Shown: positions 1 through 8,065 of the stretch, in pieces
How the letters are laid out: every line of letters begins with the position of its first letter
Numbering within the stretch: position 1 is the stretch's first letter
From: an uncultured Acetobacteraceae bacterium
Lineage (GTDB): Bacteria; Pseudomonadota; Alphaproteobacteria; Acetobacterales; Acetobacteraceae
Assembly (NCBI GenBank): GCA_903877125.1
Contig: CAIRCM010000209.1
Coordinates: forward strand, 1-45,518
Length of the DNA: 45,518 nucleotides
Direction: 5' to 3'
Notes under the pieces: generated by a model
The model's database searches: none
The model's input: only the letters and a program-made list of their open reading frames with translations
Told to the model about the DNA's origin: nothing
Position numbers and translations under genes: made by a program

Positions 1-95
1 CCATCAGCGCCCATCTGCGTAAAAAACAATTCGGTCGGCGCCGGGGGCGAGGAACCTTGCTCGTGGTCGGATAAACGTGCCTCAATGGCCGGAGG

Positions 96-116
96 TGGTC
101 GGGTTAAACCCGACCA
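96..116. repeat. Perfect palindrome, first copy of a dispersed intergenic repeat
   Basis: The arms TGGTCGGGTT and AACCCGACCA flank a single central A, giving a perfect 21-base palindrome. Related palindromes with the TGGTCGGG / CCCGACCA core occur at 673-695 and 11196-11219. The stop codon of the neighbouring acetyltransferase (TTA at 104-106 read on the minus strand) lies inside this palindrome, so the last few residues of that protein are encoded by repeat DNA. There is no T-run, so it is not a standard intrinsic terminator. Confidence 0.75.
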
Positions 117-613
117 TGACGGGGGGATGGGTCGCGCCGTGCCTCCCATTCCGGACGGAGGATCGCCAAAATCAACTCGTCGTGGTGGCGGCCGTTCAGG
201 AAGACGTTGCCTCGGGCGATGCCTTCCGCGGTGAAGCCGACCGATTCGTATACGTGACGTGCACGGGTGTTGTCGGGGAATTGGCCGAGCCAGAAACGAT
301 GGCATTGTGTTTCTGTGAAGACTTTGTCGATCAAGGCTCGCAGGAAGACTGAGCCATGGCCATTTCCGGGCTCCACCATGGCGATGCGCATCAGCAATGT
401 AATACCGTCGGTGCTGTTCCAGTCTCGCAGGATGGCAAAGCCGATGGGACGGTTGTCGTGATGGGCGATGAAATGCGCGGCTCGTGGGTCGGCCATTCGG
501 GCGCGGTGCTGGGTTTCGTCCGAGCGACCGATGAAGGATTCGTAGCCGGGCAGCCGTTCGGTTTGCATGATGAACGGGAGGTCGGCTTCGGTGGCTTTGG
601 TTATTGTTGTCAT
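104..613 (-). CDS. GNAT family N-acetyltransferase
   Basis: A 169-residue protein of the usual GNAT length. It starts MTTITKATEADLPF, has a mid-protein strand with a basic acceptor loop (EPGNGHGSVFLRALID, about residues 81-96) that resembles the acetyl-CoA pyrophosphate loop, and ends with the family's NTRARHVYESVGFTAEG segment (about 115-131). Such enzymes move an acetyl group from acetyl-CoA to an amine of a small molecule or protein; the acceptor here is unknown. The frame is open upstream for a further 281 codons, but those residues lie antisense to gabD and look unlike protein, so the ATG at 613 is chosen. The gene is bounded on both sides by copies of the same palindromic repeat, and its stop codon lies in one of them. 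Confidence 0.85.
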   Translation of the reverse strand: MTTITKATEADLPFIMQTERLPGYESFIGRSDETQHRARMADPRAAHFIAHHDNRPIGFAILRDWNSTDGITLLMRIAMVEPGNGHGSVFLRALIDKVFTETQCHRFWLGQFPDNTRARHVYESVGFTAEGIARGNVFLNGRHHDELILAILRPEWEARRDPSPRHGRV

Positions 614-644
614 GTCGACGACCGCGATAGGGATAGGTCTTGAA

Positions 645-695
645 CCGACCATCTCTATCCCATTGGCCTGAGATGGTCGGGTCAGGCCCGACCAT
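645..695. repeat. Compound palindromic repeat between acetyltransferase and gabD
   Basis: CCGACCATCTC (645-655) can pair with GAGATGGTCGG (670-680), and ATGGTCGGG (673-681) can pair with CCCGACCAT (687-695). These are two mutually exclusive hairpins. The core matches the copies at 96-116 and 11196-11219, and the string CCCATTGGC just inside it recurs beside the 11.2 kb copy. It lies between the end of gabD and the start of the acetyltransferase, both on the minus strand, so it could slow or stop transcription, but it has no T-run. Confidence 0.7.
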
Positions 696-729
696 GACGG
701 GGGGAGGTGGGGTGACGGGGGGCCTGCTA

Positions 730-2208
730 TCAGGTGCCGATCCCGCCGAGGGCGATGTATTTGATCTCCAGGTAGTCCTCGATGCCGTATTTGGAGCCCT
801 CGCGGCCGAGGCCCGAAGATTTCATGCCGCCGAACGGGGCGACGTCGGTGGAGATGATGCCCTCGTTGACGCCGATGATGCCGTATTCGAGCGCTTCGGC
901 CACGCGGAAGATGCGGCCGACGTCGCGGGCGTAGAAGTACGATGCCAGGCCGAATTCCGTGTCGTTGGCGAGGCGGATCGCTTCCTCTTCGGTCTTGAAG
1001 CGGAACAGCGGCGCCACGGGTCCGAAGGTTTCCTCGCGAAAGATCAGCGCGTCGTGAGGCACGTTCGCGAGGATCGTGGGCTGGAAGAAGGTGCCGCCCA
1101 AAGCGTGTCGTTTTCCGCCGGTGACCACCGAGGCACCGCGAGACACGGCGTCGGCGATGTGTTCCTCCACCTTGGCGACGGCGTCGGCATTGATCAGGGG
1201 GCCTTGGGACACGCCGGGTTCCATGCCGTTGCCGACTTTCATGGCCTCGACCGCGACTTTCAGCTTGGCGGCGAAGGCGTCGTAGACCCCATCCTGCACC
1301 AGCAGGCGGTTGGCGCAGACGCAGGTCTGCCCGGTGTTGCGATATTTCGACGCCATGGCACCGAGCACGGCCTGGTCGAGGTCGGCGTCGTCGAAGACGA
1401 TGAAGGGCGCGTTGCCGCCCAGTTCCATGCTGGTTTTTTTCACCGTCGGCGCGCACATCGCGAGCAGCTTGGCGCCGACCTCGGTCGAGCCGGTGAAAGA
1501 GAGTTTGCGGACCAGCGGATTGGCGGTGAGTTCATCGCCCATCGGGCCGGAGGGGCCGGTGATCACGTTGCAGACCCCGGCCGGCATCCCGGCCCTTTCC
1601 GCCAGCACCGCGATCGCGAGGGCGGAGAACGGGGTTTGCGAGGCCGGGCGGATGACGCCCGTGCAGCCGGCGGCCCAGCCGGGGCCGGCTTTGCGGGTGA
1701 TCATGGCGGCGGGGAAGTTCCAGGGGGTGATGGCGGCGAAGACGCCAATCGGTTCCTTGGTGACGAGGATGCGGCGGCCCTTCGCGTTTGGCGGGATGGT
1801 GTCGCCGTAGATGCGGCGGCCTTCCTCCCCGAACCATTCGATGAAGCTGGCGGCATAGGCGATCTCGCCCTTGCTCTCGGCCAGCGGCTTGCCCTGTTCG
1901 GCGGTCATGATGGCGGCGAGGTCGTCGGCGTTGGCCAGCATCAGATCGGACAGTTTGCGCAGGATATTGGCGCGTTCCTTGGCCAGCATGGCGCGCCACG
2001 TGGGCCAGGCCTTGTTCGCGGCTTCGATCGCGCGGCGGGTTTCGGCGGTGCCCATGGCGGGGACCTCGCCGATCGGCTCGCCGGTGGCGGGATTTTTCAC
2101 CACCAGCGTCTTGCCGCTGTCGGCCTGGACCCATTTGCCGTCCAGGAAATTCGCCTCCCGGAACAGGGTGGGGTCGGTGAGGTTCAGCTTCGACACGGTA
2201 TTGAGCAT
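730..2208 (-). CDS. gabD: Succinate-semialdehyde dehydrogenase (NAD(P)+), GabD type
   Basis: A 492-residue aldehyde dehydrogenase closely resembling GabD over its whole length; it would oxidise succinic semialdehyde to succinate in the cytoplasm. Visible motifs are TPWNFP (161-166, with the catalytic Asn), FTGSTEVG (238-245), the general base in MELGGNAPF (Glu262), the nucleophile in GQTCVCAN (Cys296), and the GabD-type C-terminus SGLGREGSKYGIEDYLEIKY. The ATG at 2208 follows an AGGAGG ribosome site and removes 39 spurious upstream residues. The motif that is normally KPASQTP reads RPASQTP here (Arg187), replacing a lysine that usually contacts the cofactor. It lies 40 bp after the ABC permease on the same strand and is probably read as the last gene of the efflux operon. 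Confidence 0.92.
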   Translation of the reverse strand: MLNTVSKLNLTDPTLFREANFLDGKWVQADSGKTLVVKNPATGEPIGEVPAMGTAETRRAIEAANKAWPTWRAMLAKERANILRKLSDLMLANADDLAAIMTAEQGKPLAESKGEIAYAASFIEWFGEEGRRIYGDTIPPNAKGRRILVTKEPIGVFAAITPWNFPAAMITRKAGPGWAAGCTGVIRPASQTPFSALAIAVLAERAGMPAGVCNVITGPSGPMGDELTANPLVRKLSFTGSTEVGAKLLAMCAPTVKKTSMELGGNAPFIVFDDADLDQAVLGAMASKYRNTGQTCVCANRLLVQDGVYDAFAAKLKVAVEAMKVGNGMEPGVSQGPLINADAVAKVEEHIADAVSRGASVVTGGKRHALGGTFFQPTILANVPHDALIFREETFGPVAPLFRFKTEEEAIRLANDTEFGLASYFYARDVGRIFRVAEALEYGIIGVNEGIISTDVAPFGGMKSSGLGREGSKYGIEDYLEIKYIALGGIGT

Positions 2209-2248
2209 GGCGGGTCCTCCTGGCGTGAAGATAGGTCCGAACCCCGGT

Positions 2249-3376
2249 TCAATCCAGGGTGTCGCGGTAGGACAGGATGGCGACGGCGGTCGCGACGACG
2301 GCGAACACGGCCATTGGCCAAACATCGGGGGCGATATCGGCGAACCCGTTGCCCTTCAGCAGGATGGCGCGGCAGATTCGTATAATGTGGGTCATCGGCA
2401 GCATTTCGCCGATCGTCCGTGCCCAGAGCGGCATGCCGGCGAAGGGATAGATGAAGCCGGACAGCATCATCGACGGCAGCAGCGCGAACTGGGCAAGCTG
2501 CTGGGCCTGCATCTGGGTGCGGGAAATGGTCGAGAAGGTGAAGCCCAACGCGAGATTGCAGGCGATGAACAGGCCGAGGACCGCCAGCAGCAGGGGAATG
2601 GAGCCGTTGACCGGCACGCCGAACACACTGACCGCGACCGCCAACACCAGGAACACCTGGATGTAGCCCAGACCGACATAGGGCGTGATCTTGCCCATCA
2701 TCACTTCGAGCGGGCGGACGGGCATCGACAGCAGGTTCTCCATCGTGCCGGCCTCCCGCTCGCGCGTCATCGACAGGGCGGTGATCACCAAGGTGGAGAA
2801 GCTCAGAATCACGCCGATCAGGCCGGGGACGACGTTCAGGGCGGTGATGGCCGAAGGATTGTATCGCGCGTGCAGCGTGACCTGGAATGGCGAGCCGGCG
2901 GGCTGGTTTTGCATACCGATGGGGAGATCGCGCTGAAGCGCGGTGCCGTTGAGGGCAACGACAGCGGCGGTGGCCTGGGCGATGGCGGTGGGATCGGTGG
3001 CGTCGGCATCCATCAGGATCGATGGTTGCTGGCCGGCATCGACATCGCGCGTGAAACCCGGCGGGATGTTCATCACGAACAGGACGTCGCCGCGCGCCAA
3101 GGCGTCGTCGGCCTCCTTCTCGCTGGCAAAATCGTGCAGGTCGAAATAACCGGTGTTGATCAACGCGGCTTCAAGATCGCGGGTGTAACGGGTGTGTTCG
3201 GCGGTCAGCACGCCGGTGGGCAGATGGTGCGGGTTCGAGTTCAGGGCGTAACCGAACAGAAACAGCTGGATCAGCGGGATCGTCACCACCAGCGCGATGG
3301 TGGCGGGATCGCGGCGCATTTGCAGCGTTTCCTTCCACAGGACCGCCAGGAAGCGCCGGAACGAGAATCCGGTCAT
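2249..3376 (-). CDS. ABC-2 type transporter permease (YbhS/YbhR-like)
   Basis: A 375-residue inner-membrane protein with one hydrophobic segment near the N-terminus (about 25-46), a long soluble loop, and about five membrane segments in the C-terminal half. It has the ABC-2 signature-like stretch TREREAGTMENLLSMPVRP before the third membrane helix. It would form the channel of an exporter with the ATPase encoded immediately upstream; its ATG overlaps that gene's stop codon (TGATG), which indicates translational coupling. E. coli ybhGFSR has two permeases; only one is present here, so the complex would need a homodimer. Substrate unknown; drug or solvent efflux is the usual guess for this type. 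Confidence 0.9.
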   Translation of the reverse strand: MTGFSFRRFLAVLWKETLQMRRDPATIALVVTIPLIQLFLFGYALNSNPHHLPTGVLTAEHTRYTRDLEAALINTGYFDLHDFASEKEADDALARGDVLFVMNIPPGFTRDVDAGQQPSILMDADATDPTAIAQATAAVVALNGTALQRDLPIGMQNQPAGSPFQVTLHARYNPSAITALNVVPGLIGVILSFSTLVITALSMTREREAGTMENLLSMPVRPLEVMMGKITPYVGLGYIQVFLVLAVAVSVFGVPVNGSIPLLLAVLGLFIACNLALGFTFSTISRTQMQAQQLAQFALLPSMMLSGFIYPFAGMPLWARTIGEMLPMTHIIRICRAILLKGNGFADIAPDVWPMAVFAVVATAVAILSYRDTLD

Positions 3377-4317
3377 CAGACGATATCCTGATCGCGCAGC
3401 AGGTGGATGAAGACGTCGTCGAGGCGGGCCTGGACTTCCTCGACCGCGATGCCATCCGGTTTTTCGGTGCCTTCGATGGCCGTCAGCAGCGCCGGGCGGT
3501 CCAGTCCAACGACGCGCAGGGCTTGGCCGAAGATCGTCGCGCTCTCAACACCCGGCGCACCGCGCAGGCTCTTGGATACTTTGTCAATGCCAGCGCCGGT
3601 CAATTCGAAGACGACCAGGTGGGCGTTGCGCACGACTTCCTCGGCTGTGCCCTGCACGATCAGCTTGCCACCGGAGAGATAGACGACGCGTTTGCAGCGT
3701 TCCGCTTCGTCCATGTAATGGGTGGATACGAGGACGGTCATGCCCTCGCTCGCCATGTCGTTGATCAGGTCCCAAAATTCGCGCCGAGCCTTGGCATCGA
3801 CGCCGGCGGTGGGTTCGTCCAGCAGCAGCAGTTTTGGCCGATGCATCACGCAGGCGGCCAGCGCCATCCGCTGCTTCCATCCGCCGGACAGATTTTGCGC
3901 CATCTGGTCTGCCCGGTCGGCCAGCGACATCCGATCCAACGTGTCGCGCACGACCGCCCGGGTGTCGGGCAGTTGATACAGGCGGGCGACGAACTCCAGA
4001 TTCTCCTTCACCGTCAGATCGCCGTAGAAACTGAAGCGCTGCGTCATATAGCCGACCTGCAAACGGATGTCGGCGCTGTCCTTGATCACATCCATGCCGA
4101 GGCAGGTCCCTCCCCCGGCATCCGGCTTCATCAGACCGCAGAGCATGCGGATCGTTGTGGTTTTGCCGCTGCCGTTGCCGCCGAGGAAGCCGCAGATCTC
4201 ACCCTGGGGCACCTGTAGATCGAGTCCGGTCACCACATCGCGTTTGCCGAAGCTCTTGCGCAGACCATGCACGTCGATGGCCAAAGGGATTGCCAAAGGG
4301 ATTGCCAAGGCGCTCAT
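3376..4317 (-). CDS. ABC transporter ATP-binding protein (export type, YbhF-like, single domain)
   Basis: 313 residues with one nucleotide-binding domain: Walker A GGNGSGKTT (46-54), Q-loop near Gln93, signature LSGGWKQR (143-150), Walker B LLLLDEPT (163-170) and the H-loop VSTHYMDEAE. The open frame runs further upstream, but the ATG at 4317 overlaps the membrane-fusion gene's stop (ATGA) and begins a normal N-terminus. The first residues contain a tandem AIPL-AIPL, encoded by an exact 12-bp duplication (4280-4291 and 4292-4303). YbhF-type proteins often have two ATPase domains; this one has one. It powers the exporter together with the permease and the HlyD-like protein. Confidence 0.92.
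   Translation of the reverse strand: MSALAIPLAIPLAIDVHGLRKSFGKRDVVTGLDLQVPQGEICGFLGGNGSGKTTTIRMLCGLMKPDAGGGTCLGMDVIKDSADIRLQVGYMTQRFSFYGDLTVKENLEFVARLYQLPDTRAVVRDTLDRMSLADRADQMAQNLSGGWKQRMALAACVMHRPKLLLLDEPTAGVDAKARREFWDLINDMASEGMTVLVSTHYMDEAERCKRVVYLSGGKLIVQGTAEEVVRNAHLVVFELTGAGIDKVSKSLRGAPGVESATIFGQALRVVGLDRPALLTAIEGTEKPDGIAVEEVQARLDDVFIHLLRDQDIV
4280..4303 (-). repeat. Exact 12-bp tandem duplication within the ABC ATPase gene
   Basis: GCCAAAGGGATT occurs twice in direct succession and adds four codons (AIPL) near the N-terminus of the ATPase, before the first core strand. The frame is kept. It looks like a recent slippage event. Confidence 0.8.
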
Positions 4318-5288
4318 CGCATCAGGTGCACGGTGACGGGTTGCCCCGGTTTGAGTTGGGCGATGTCCGGTGGGGTGGGCCGAGCCTCGATCATGATGAC
4401 GAGCTTGCCGCGCGTTGCCTCGCTGTAAATGACCGGCGGGGTATATTCGGCGCGTGGCGAGACGAAGGATATCACCCCCGTGAGGTTTGGCTGACAGGAG
4501 TCGCAGGCGATGGCGAGGCGGTTGCCGGCATGCAGCCCCGCCACCACGGTTTCGGGAACGAAGAAGCGGATCAGCAGATTGTCCGGCGGCAGCAGCGACA
4601 CGACGGGCACGCCGGCATTCGGGGTTTCGCCTTGGCGGGCATAGACGGTGGAAATAAGGCCGCCGGCGGGTGCGACCATGCGGCGCTGCGCCAGCCGCCA
4701 TTCGGCCTGCGCGAGTTGTGCCTTGTTCTCCGCCAATACCGCGGCCTGGGCGGCGATTTCCTCGGGCCGGCCGATCGTGGCCTTTTTCAGTGCCAAGGCG
4801 GCCTCGGCGACCTGCAGCCTGGCGGCCGCCGACAGCATATCCGCCCGGCTTTGATCCCGCTGCTGGACGCTGACGGACTGGCTTTTGACCAGCGTTTCAG
4901 CGCGCGCGAGGTCGACAGTCGTGCGTTGCAGCGTCGCGCGGTTGTCGGCGACGGTGGCCTCGGCCTGGGCAATTTCTTCGGCGCGACCGGGCGACTGGAG
5001 GTTGGTTAACCGCGCGGCGGCTTCCCTCACACGGGCGGCGATTTCGTCGCGGGAGGCGATGTCGTTGGCGTCATCCTGGGCGAACAGGAGCTGGCCGGGC
5101 TGGACCATGTCGCCTTCCTTCACCGGAACATCGGTCAGGCGGCCCTGCAGCGGCGGGCCGATGCGGACGAAATTGGCGTCGACGTAGCCCTGCCAGACAT
5201 CGGGCCCATCGCCGCGCGGATACCACCACCATAGGCCTGCCCCGGCCACCGCCATGACGGCGATCAGCAGGAACACCCGCGCCTTCAT
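4314..5288 (-). CDS. HlyD-family periplasmic adaptor (membrane fusion protein, YbhG-like)
   Basis: 324 residues. An N-terminal membrane anchor (about 4-22, ending in WWWYPRGD) is followed by a biotinyl-lipoyl-like half motif (VDANFVRIGPPLQGRLTDV), a helical hairpin rich in Ala, Glu and Gln (about 80-190), the second lipoyl half (RRMVAPAGGLISTVYARQGE) and a beta-barrel end. It would bridge the inner-membrane ABC exporter towards the outer membrane. The ATG at 5288 overlaps the tetR stop (ATGA), and its own stop overlaps the ATPase start, so regulator, adaptor, ATPase and permease form one tightly coupled operon. An outer-membrane channel gene is not present here. Confidence 0.9.
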   Translation of the reverse strand: MKARVFLLIAVMAVAGAGLWWWYPRGDGPDVWQGYVDANFVRIGPPLQGRLTDVPVKEGDMVQPGQLLFAQDDANDIASRDEIAARVREAAARLTNLQSPGRAEEIAQAEATVADNRATLQRTTVDLARAETLVKSQSVSVQQRDQSRADMLSAAARLQVAEAALALKKATIGRPEEIAAQAAVLAENKAQLAQAEWRLAQRRMVAPAGGLISTVYARQGETPNAGVPVVSLLPPDNLLIRFFVPETVVAGLHAGNRLAIACDSCQPNLTGVISFVSPRAEYTPPVIYSEATRGKLVIMIEARPTPPDIAQLKPGQPVTVHLMR

Positions 5289-5920
5289 CGCCGCGGCTCC
5301 AAACCGCGCAACAGAATGTCCATATGGGTCTCCATGACCGCTTTCGGGTCCATTGCGATGTCGGTGTGCTGACCGAGCGAGTGCTTCCAAAGCACCAGCA
5401 TCAGGAAGGGGGCGACGAAGGTGGGGATCGCCGATTGGACATCGACATCCCGCAGCTCCCCCCGCTCCACGCCGCGCCGAAAGGCGCCGGTCAGCAGTTG
5501 CATGGCACGGCGGACGACCTCGTCGGCATACATTCGTGCGATGGCGGGAAAGTTGCCGGATTCAGCCAGTACGAGTTTGGGAATCGCGGTCAGGTTGGTG
5601 TCGAGGACCTGCAACATGCGGTCGGCGATCTGGCGCAGCAGCGTTGGCGTCGGTCCGTCGAAGGTGGCGACGGCCTGTTCCATTGCTTCGAGGTTCGGCA
5701 GCAGGCCCTGGCGAAGGACCGCCCGAAACAGGTCTTCCTTGGTCGGGAAGTAAATATAGACGGTGCCCTTGCTGACGCCGGCGCGGACGGCGACGTCTTC
5801 CAGCCGGGTGGCGGCGAATCCGCGCTCGGTGAACAGCGCGAGGGCGGCGTCGGCGATTTCGCTGGGTCTTGCGTCCTTGCGGCGGCGCCGTGGGGCTGCG
5901 GGTTCCGGCATGGGTATCAA
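5285..5920 (-). CDS. TetR-family transcriptional regulator of the efflux operon
   Basis: 211 residues. The N-terminal helix-turn-helix is clear (about residues 19-63), including VAVRAGVSKGTVYIYFPTKE; the C-terminal part is helical and would bind the inducer. It is the first gene of the minus-strand operon with hlyD, ATPase and permease. A near-perfect palindrome directly upstream (5921-5946) is the likely operator, so autorepression released by a substrate of the pump is the simplest model. A second in-frame ATG lies at 5911; the tract between operator and either start is very short, so the true start is uncertain by three codons. The E. coli counterpart in the ybh cluster is CecR. Confidence 0.9.
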   Translation of the reverse strand: MIPMPEPAAPRRRRKDARPSEIADAALALFTERGFAATRLEDVAVRAGVSKGTVYIYFPTKEDLFRAVLRQGLLPNLEAMEQAVATFDGPTPTLLRQIADRMLQVLDTNLTAIPKLVLAESGNFPAIARMYADEVVRRAMQLLTGAFRRGVERGELRDVDVQSAIPTFVAPFLMLVLWKHSLGQHTDIAMDPKAVMETHMDILLRGLEPRR

Positions 5921-5946
5921 TTAATGACCGGCCGGCCGGTAATCAA
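5921..5946. promoter_or_regulatory. Palindromic operator candidate for the TetR regulator
   Basis: A 26-base inverted repeat with the perfect 14-base core ACCGGCCGGCCGGT (5927-5940). It extends outward through TTAATG / TAATCAA with 11 of 13 positions paired per arm. It abuts the start of the TetR gene, the position expected for an autoregulatory operator. Confidence 0.65.
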
Positions 5947-6025
5947 GGCTCGCGTGCACTTTTGCCGGCGTTAACGGTTCATCAACACTTTCTCGGCATG
6001 ATCTCCCGGCCGCGCGCATTTCGCC

Positions 6026-6054
6026 TTGCGCCGCACTCAAATTGTAGATATATT
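6026..6054 (+). promoter_or_regulatory. Possible promoter of brnTA
   Basis: TTGCGC (6026-6031) and TATATT (6049-6054) are separated by 17 bases in a local AT-rich patch. The ribosome site GGAG is at 6057-6060, ahead of the GTG start at 6069. The fit is modest, and TAGATA at 6045-6050 is an alternative -10. BrnA proteins usually repress their own promoter, but I see no clear operator here. Confidence 0.3.
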
Positions 6055-6068
6055 TTGGAGATCAGACA

Positions 6069-6347
6069 GTGATCTACGAATGGGACGAAACCAAGCGGGC
6101 CAGCAATATCGCCAAGCATGGCATCGATTTCGAGGAAGTCCGATCATTCGACTGGGACACAGCGCTGATCCGGGAAGATACCCGCCGGAACTATGGCGAA
6201 CGGCGGTGGGTGGCCATCGGTGCCATGGGTTGGACCTTGGTGGTGACAGTCGTCGTTTACACTGAACGGGGCGAAGCAACACGGATTATCAGCGCCAGAT
6301 TGGCGAGCAACACGGAAAGGGCATTTTATGAAACCGCATTCCCCTGA
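6069..6347 (+). CDS. brnT: BrnT family toxin of a type II toxin-antitoxin pair
   Basis: 92 residues, the normal length for BrnT (DUF497), a RelE-like ribonuclease fold that stops translation by cutting RNA. The family pattern is visible: YEWDETKRASNIAKHGIDFEE at the N-terminus, then RREDTRRNYGERRW-like basic residues, and a C-terminal RIISARLASNTERAFYE. The start is GTG, seven bases after TTTTGGAG. It overlaps the following antitoxin gene by 20 bases, with toxin first, as is usual for brnTA. Acts in the cytoplasm and is neutralised by BrnA. Confidence 0.9.
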   Translation: MIYEWDETKRASNIAKHGIDFEEVRSFDWDTALIREDTRRNYGERRWVAIGAMGWTLVVTVVVYTERGEATRIISARLASNTERAFYETAFP

Positions 6348-6618
6348 CGCCGAAGCCGCCATCCAGGCTGGCATCGCGCAAGACCCGGACAATCCCGAAT
6401 GGACCGCGGAAGACTTTGCTCGGGCGCGCCCGGCGGCTGAAATCGCGCCCGATCTGGTGACCGCATGGCGCCGCTCGCGCGGCCCGCAGAAGAAGCCAAC
6501 CAAGGAACTGGTATCGCTGCGCATCGAACGGGAGGTGCTGGAACGGTTGCGCGCCTCCGGACCCGGCTGGCAAACGCGTGCCAACGATATGCTGCGGGCG
6601 GCGGTGCTGGGGTCCTGA
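6328..6618 (+). CDS. brnA: BrnA family antitoxin
   Basis: 96 residues. The C-terminal part, KKPTKELVSLRIEREVLERLRASGPGWQTRANDMLRAAV (split here over about residues 54-92), is the ribbon-helix-helix DNA-binding region typical of BrnA; the preceding RPAAEIAPDLVTAWRRSRGPQ is the toxin-facing segment. It would bind BrnT and repress the operon. The ATG lies inside the end of brnT, with GGAAAGG upstream. No pseudogene features are seen, so the pair is probably functional. Confidence 0.9.
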   Translation: MKPHSPDAEAAIQAGIAQDPDNPEWTAEDFARARPAAEIAPDLVTAWRRSRGPQKKPTKELVSLRIEREVLERLRASGPGWQTRANDMLRAAVLGS

Positions 6619-6679
6619 ATCGGCGCTTGCAACGTTGGTCCGGCAGGTCCAGAAGCCCGCCGTTGCATAGGAGCGCGCC

Positions 6680-8020
6680 ATGGTCCCCCGCTATACCCGT
6701 CCTGAAATGGCCGCCATCTGGGCGCCGGAAAACCGTTTTCGGATCTGGTTCGAGATCGAGGCTCTGGCCGCCGAAGGCATGGCCCGCATGGGCGCGATCC
6801 CCGAGGAAGCGGCGCGCAACATCCGTGAAAAGGGTGCCGCCAAGGTCAAGCATATCACGCAGGCCGATCTCGATCGCATCGACGAAATCGAACGCGAGAC
6901 CCGGCACGACATCATCGCGTTTCTGACCTGGCTGGCCGAGGGGATCGGGCCGGACAGCCGGTTCGTGCATCAAGGCATGACCAGTTCCGACGTGCTGGAC
7001 ACCTGCCTCGCGGTGCAACTGACTCAGGCGACCGACATTCTGCTGAAGGACCTCGACGCCGTGCTGGCGGCGCTGAAGGCGCGGGCGATCGAGCACAAGA
7101 ATACGCTGACCATCGGGCGCAGCCACGGCATCCACGCCGAACCGACGACGTTCGGGATCAAGCTCGCGGGGCATTATGCGGAATTCGCGCGCAACCGTGA
7201 CCGGCTGGTGCATGCGCGCGCGGAAATCGCCACCGCCGCGATTTCCGGCGCGGTGGGCACGTTCGCGCATCTCGATCCGGAGGTGGAGGAATACGTCGCG
7301 CTGCGGCTCGGCCTGACCGCGGAGACCGTGTCCACCCAGGTGATTCCGCGCGACCGGCATGCGGCGTATTTCTGCACCTTGGGCGTTATCGCCAGCGGGA
7401 TCGAGCGGCTGGCCACCGAAGTCCGGCATCTCCAACGCAGCGAGTTGCGGGAGGCGGAGGAATTCTTCCATCCGGGGCAGAAGGGTTCCTCGGCGATGCC
7501 GCACAAGCGGAATCCGGTGCTGAGCGAAAACATCACCGGGCTGGCGCGCGTGGTGCGGGCGGCCGTGGTGCCGGCGCTGGAGAATGTCGCGCTGTGGCAC
7601 GAACGCGACATCAGCCATTCATCCGTCGAACGGGTGATCGGGCCGGATACCACGCTGGCGCTGGATTTCGCGCTGATGCGGCTGGCGGGGATGATGGAAA
7701 AGCTGGTGATCTATCCGGAACGGATGCTGGCCAATCTGGAAAGCCTTGGCGGCGTGGTGCATTCCGGGGAGGTGCTGCTGGCACTCACGCGGTCCGGGAT
7801 TTCCCGGGAGGACGCTTACCGGATCGTGCAGGCCTGCGCGATGGCCACCTGGACGAAGCTGGGCACGCCGGAGGGGCGGAGCTTCCGGGAGAATCTGGCC
7901 GCCGATCCGGACGTCTCCGCTCGGGTACCGGCGGCGGTGCTGGACGCGGCGATGGATCCGGGGATTCATCTGCGTTCGGTGGATCGGATTTTCGAGCGGG
8001 TGTTTGGCGCTGCCGCGTGA
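6680..8020 (+). CDS. purB: Adenylosuccinate lyase
   Basis: 446 residues of the fumarase/aspartase superfamily. It splits SAICAR and adenylosuccinate, releasing fumarate, in purine synthesis. The family signature [11 protein letters not shown] is at 269-279, with TSSDVLDT (101-108) and [14 protein letters not shown] (146-159) carrying the other substrate and catalytic residues (His149 region). The ATG at 6680 follows TAGGAG. It is a housekeeping gene with no other purine genes nearby, and it converges on the hydrolase gene with a hairpin between them. Confidence 0.96.
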   Translation: MVPRYTRPEMAAIWAPENRFRIWFEIEALAAEGMARMGAIPEEAARNIREKGAAKVKHITQADLDRIDEIERETRHDIIAFLTWLAEGIGPDSRFVHQGMTSSDVLDTCLAVQLTQATDILLKDLDAVLAALKARAIEHKNTLTIGRSHGIHAEPTTFGIKLAGHYAEFARNRDRLVHARAEIATAAISGAVGTFAHLDPEVEEYVALRLGLTAETVSTQVIPRDRHAAYFCTLGVIASGIERLATEVRHLQRSELREAEEFFHPGQKGSSAMPHKRNPVLSENITGLARVVRAAVVPALENVALWHERDISHSSVERVIGPDTTLALDFALMRLAGMMEKLVIYPERMLANLESLGGVVHSGEVLLALTRSGISREDAYRIVQACAMATWTKLGTPEGRSFRENLAADPDVSARVPAAVLDAAMDPGIHLRSVDRIFERVFGAAA

Positions 8021-8030
8021 TCCATCCCCA

Positions 8031-8054
8031 GCGGCATGACGGTCGTCATGCCGC
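8031..8054. terminator. Hairpin between convergent purB and hydrolase genes
   Basis: GCGGCATGAC (8031-8040) and GTCATGCCGC (8045-8054) form a perfect 10-bp stem with a GGTC loop, midway between two convergent stop codons. It could end transcription from both sides, though neither strand has a T-run after the stem. Confidence 0.5.
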
Positions 8055-8065
8055 ACCGTTCCGCC

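Noticed and set aside
1-103. Open frame at the left edge ending at TAA 72-74, and a minus-strand ATG near position 18
   Set aside because: Only about 24 residues are visible, with no recognisable family residues; the stretch could be the end of a gene outside the window or non-coding.
614-1456. Upstream extension of the acetyltransferase frame, antisense to gabD
   Set aside because: The residues are Arg/His/Gly-rich with no domain, typical of a GC-rich antisense shadow; the natural protein begins at 613.
640-2385. Long plus-strand frame opposite gabD
   Set aside because: Shadow of gabD in a high-GC genome, with Gly/His/Asp-rich low-complexity protein and no ribosome site.
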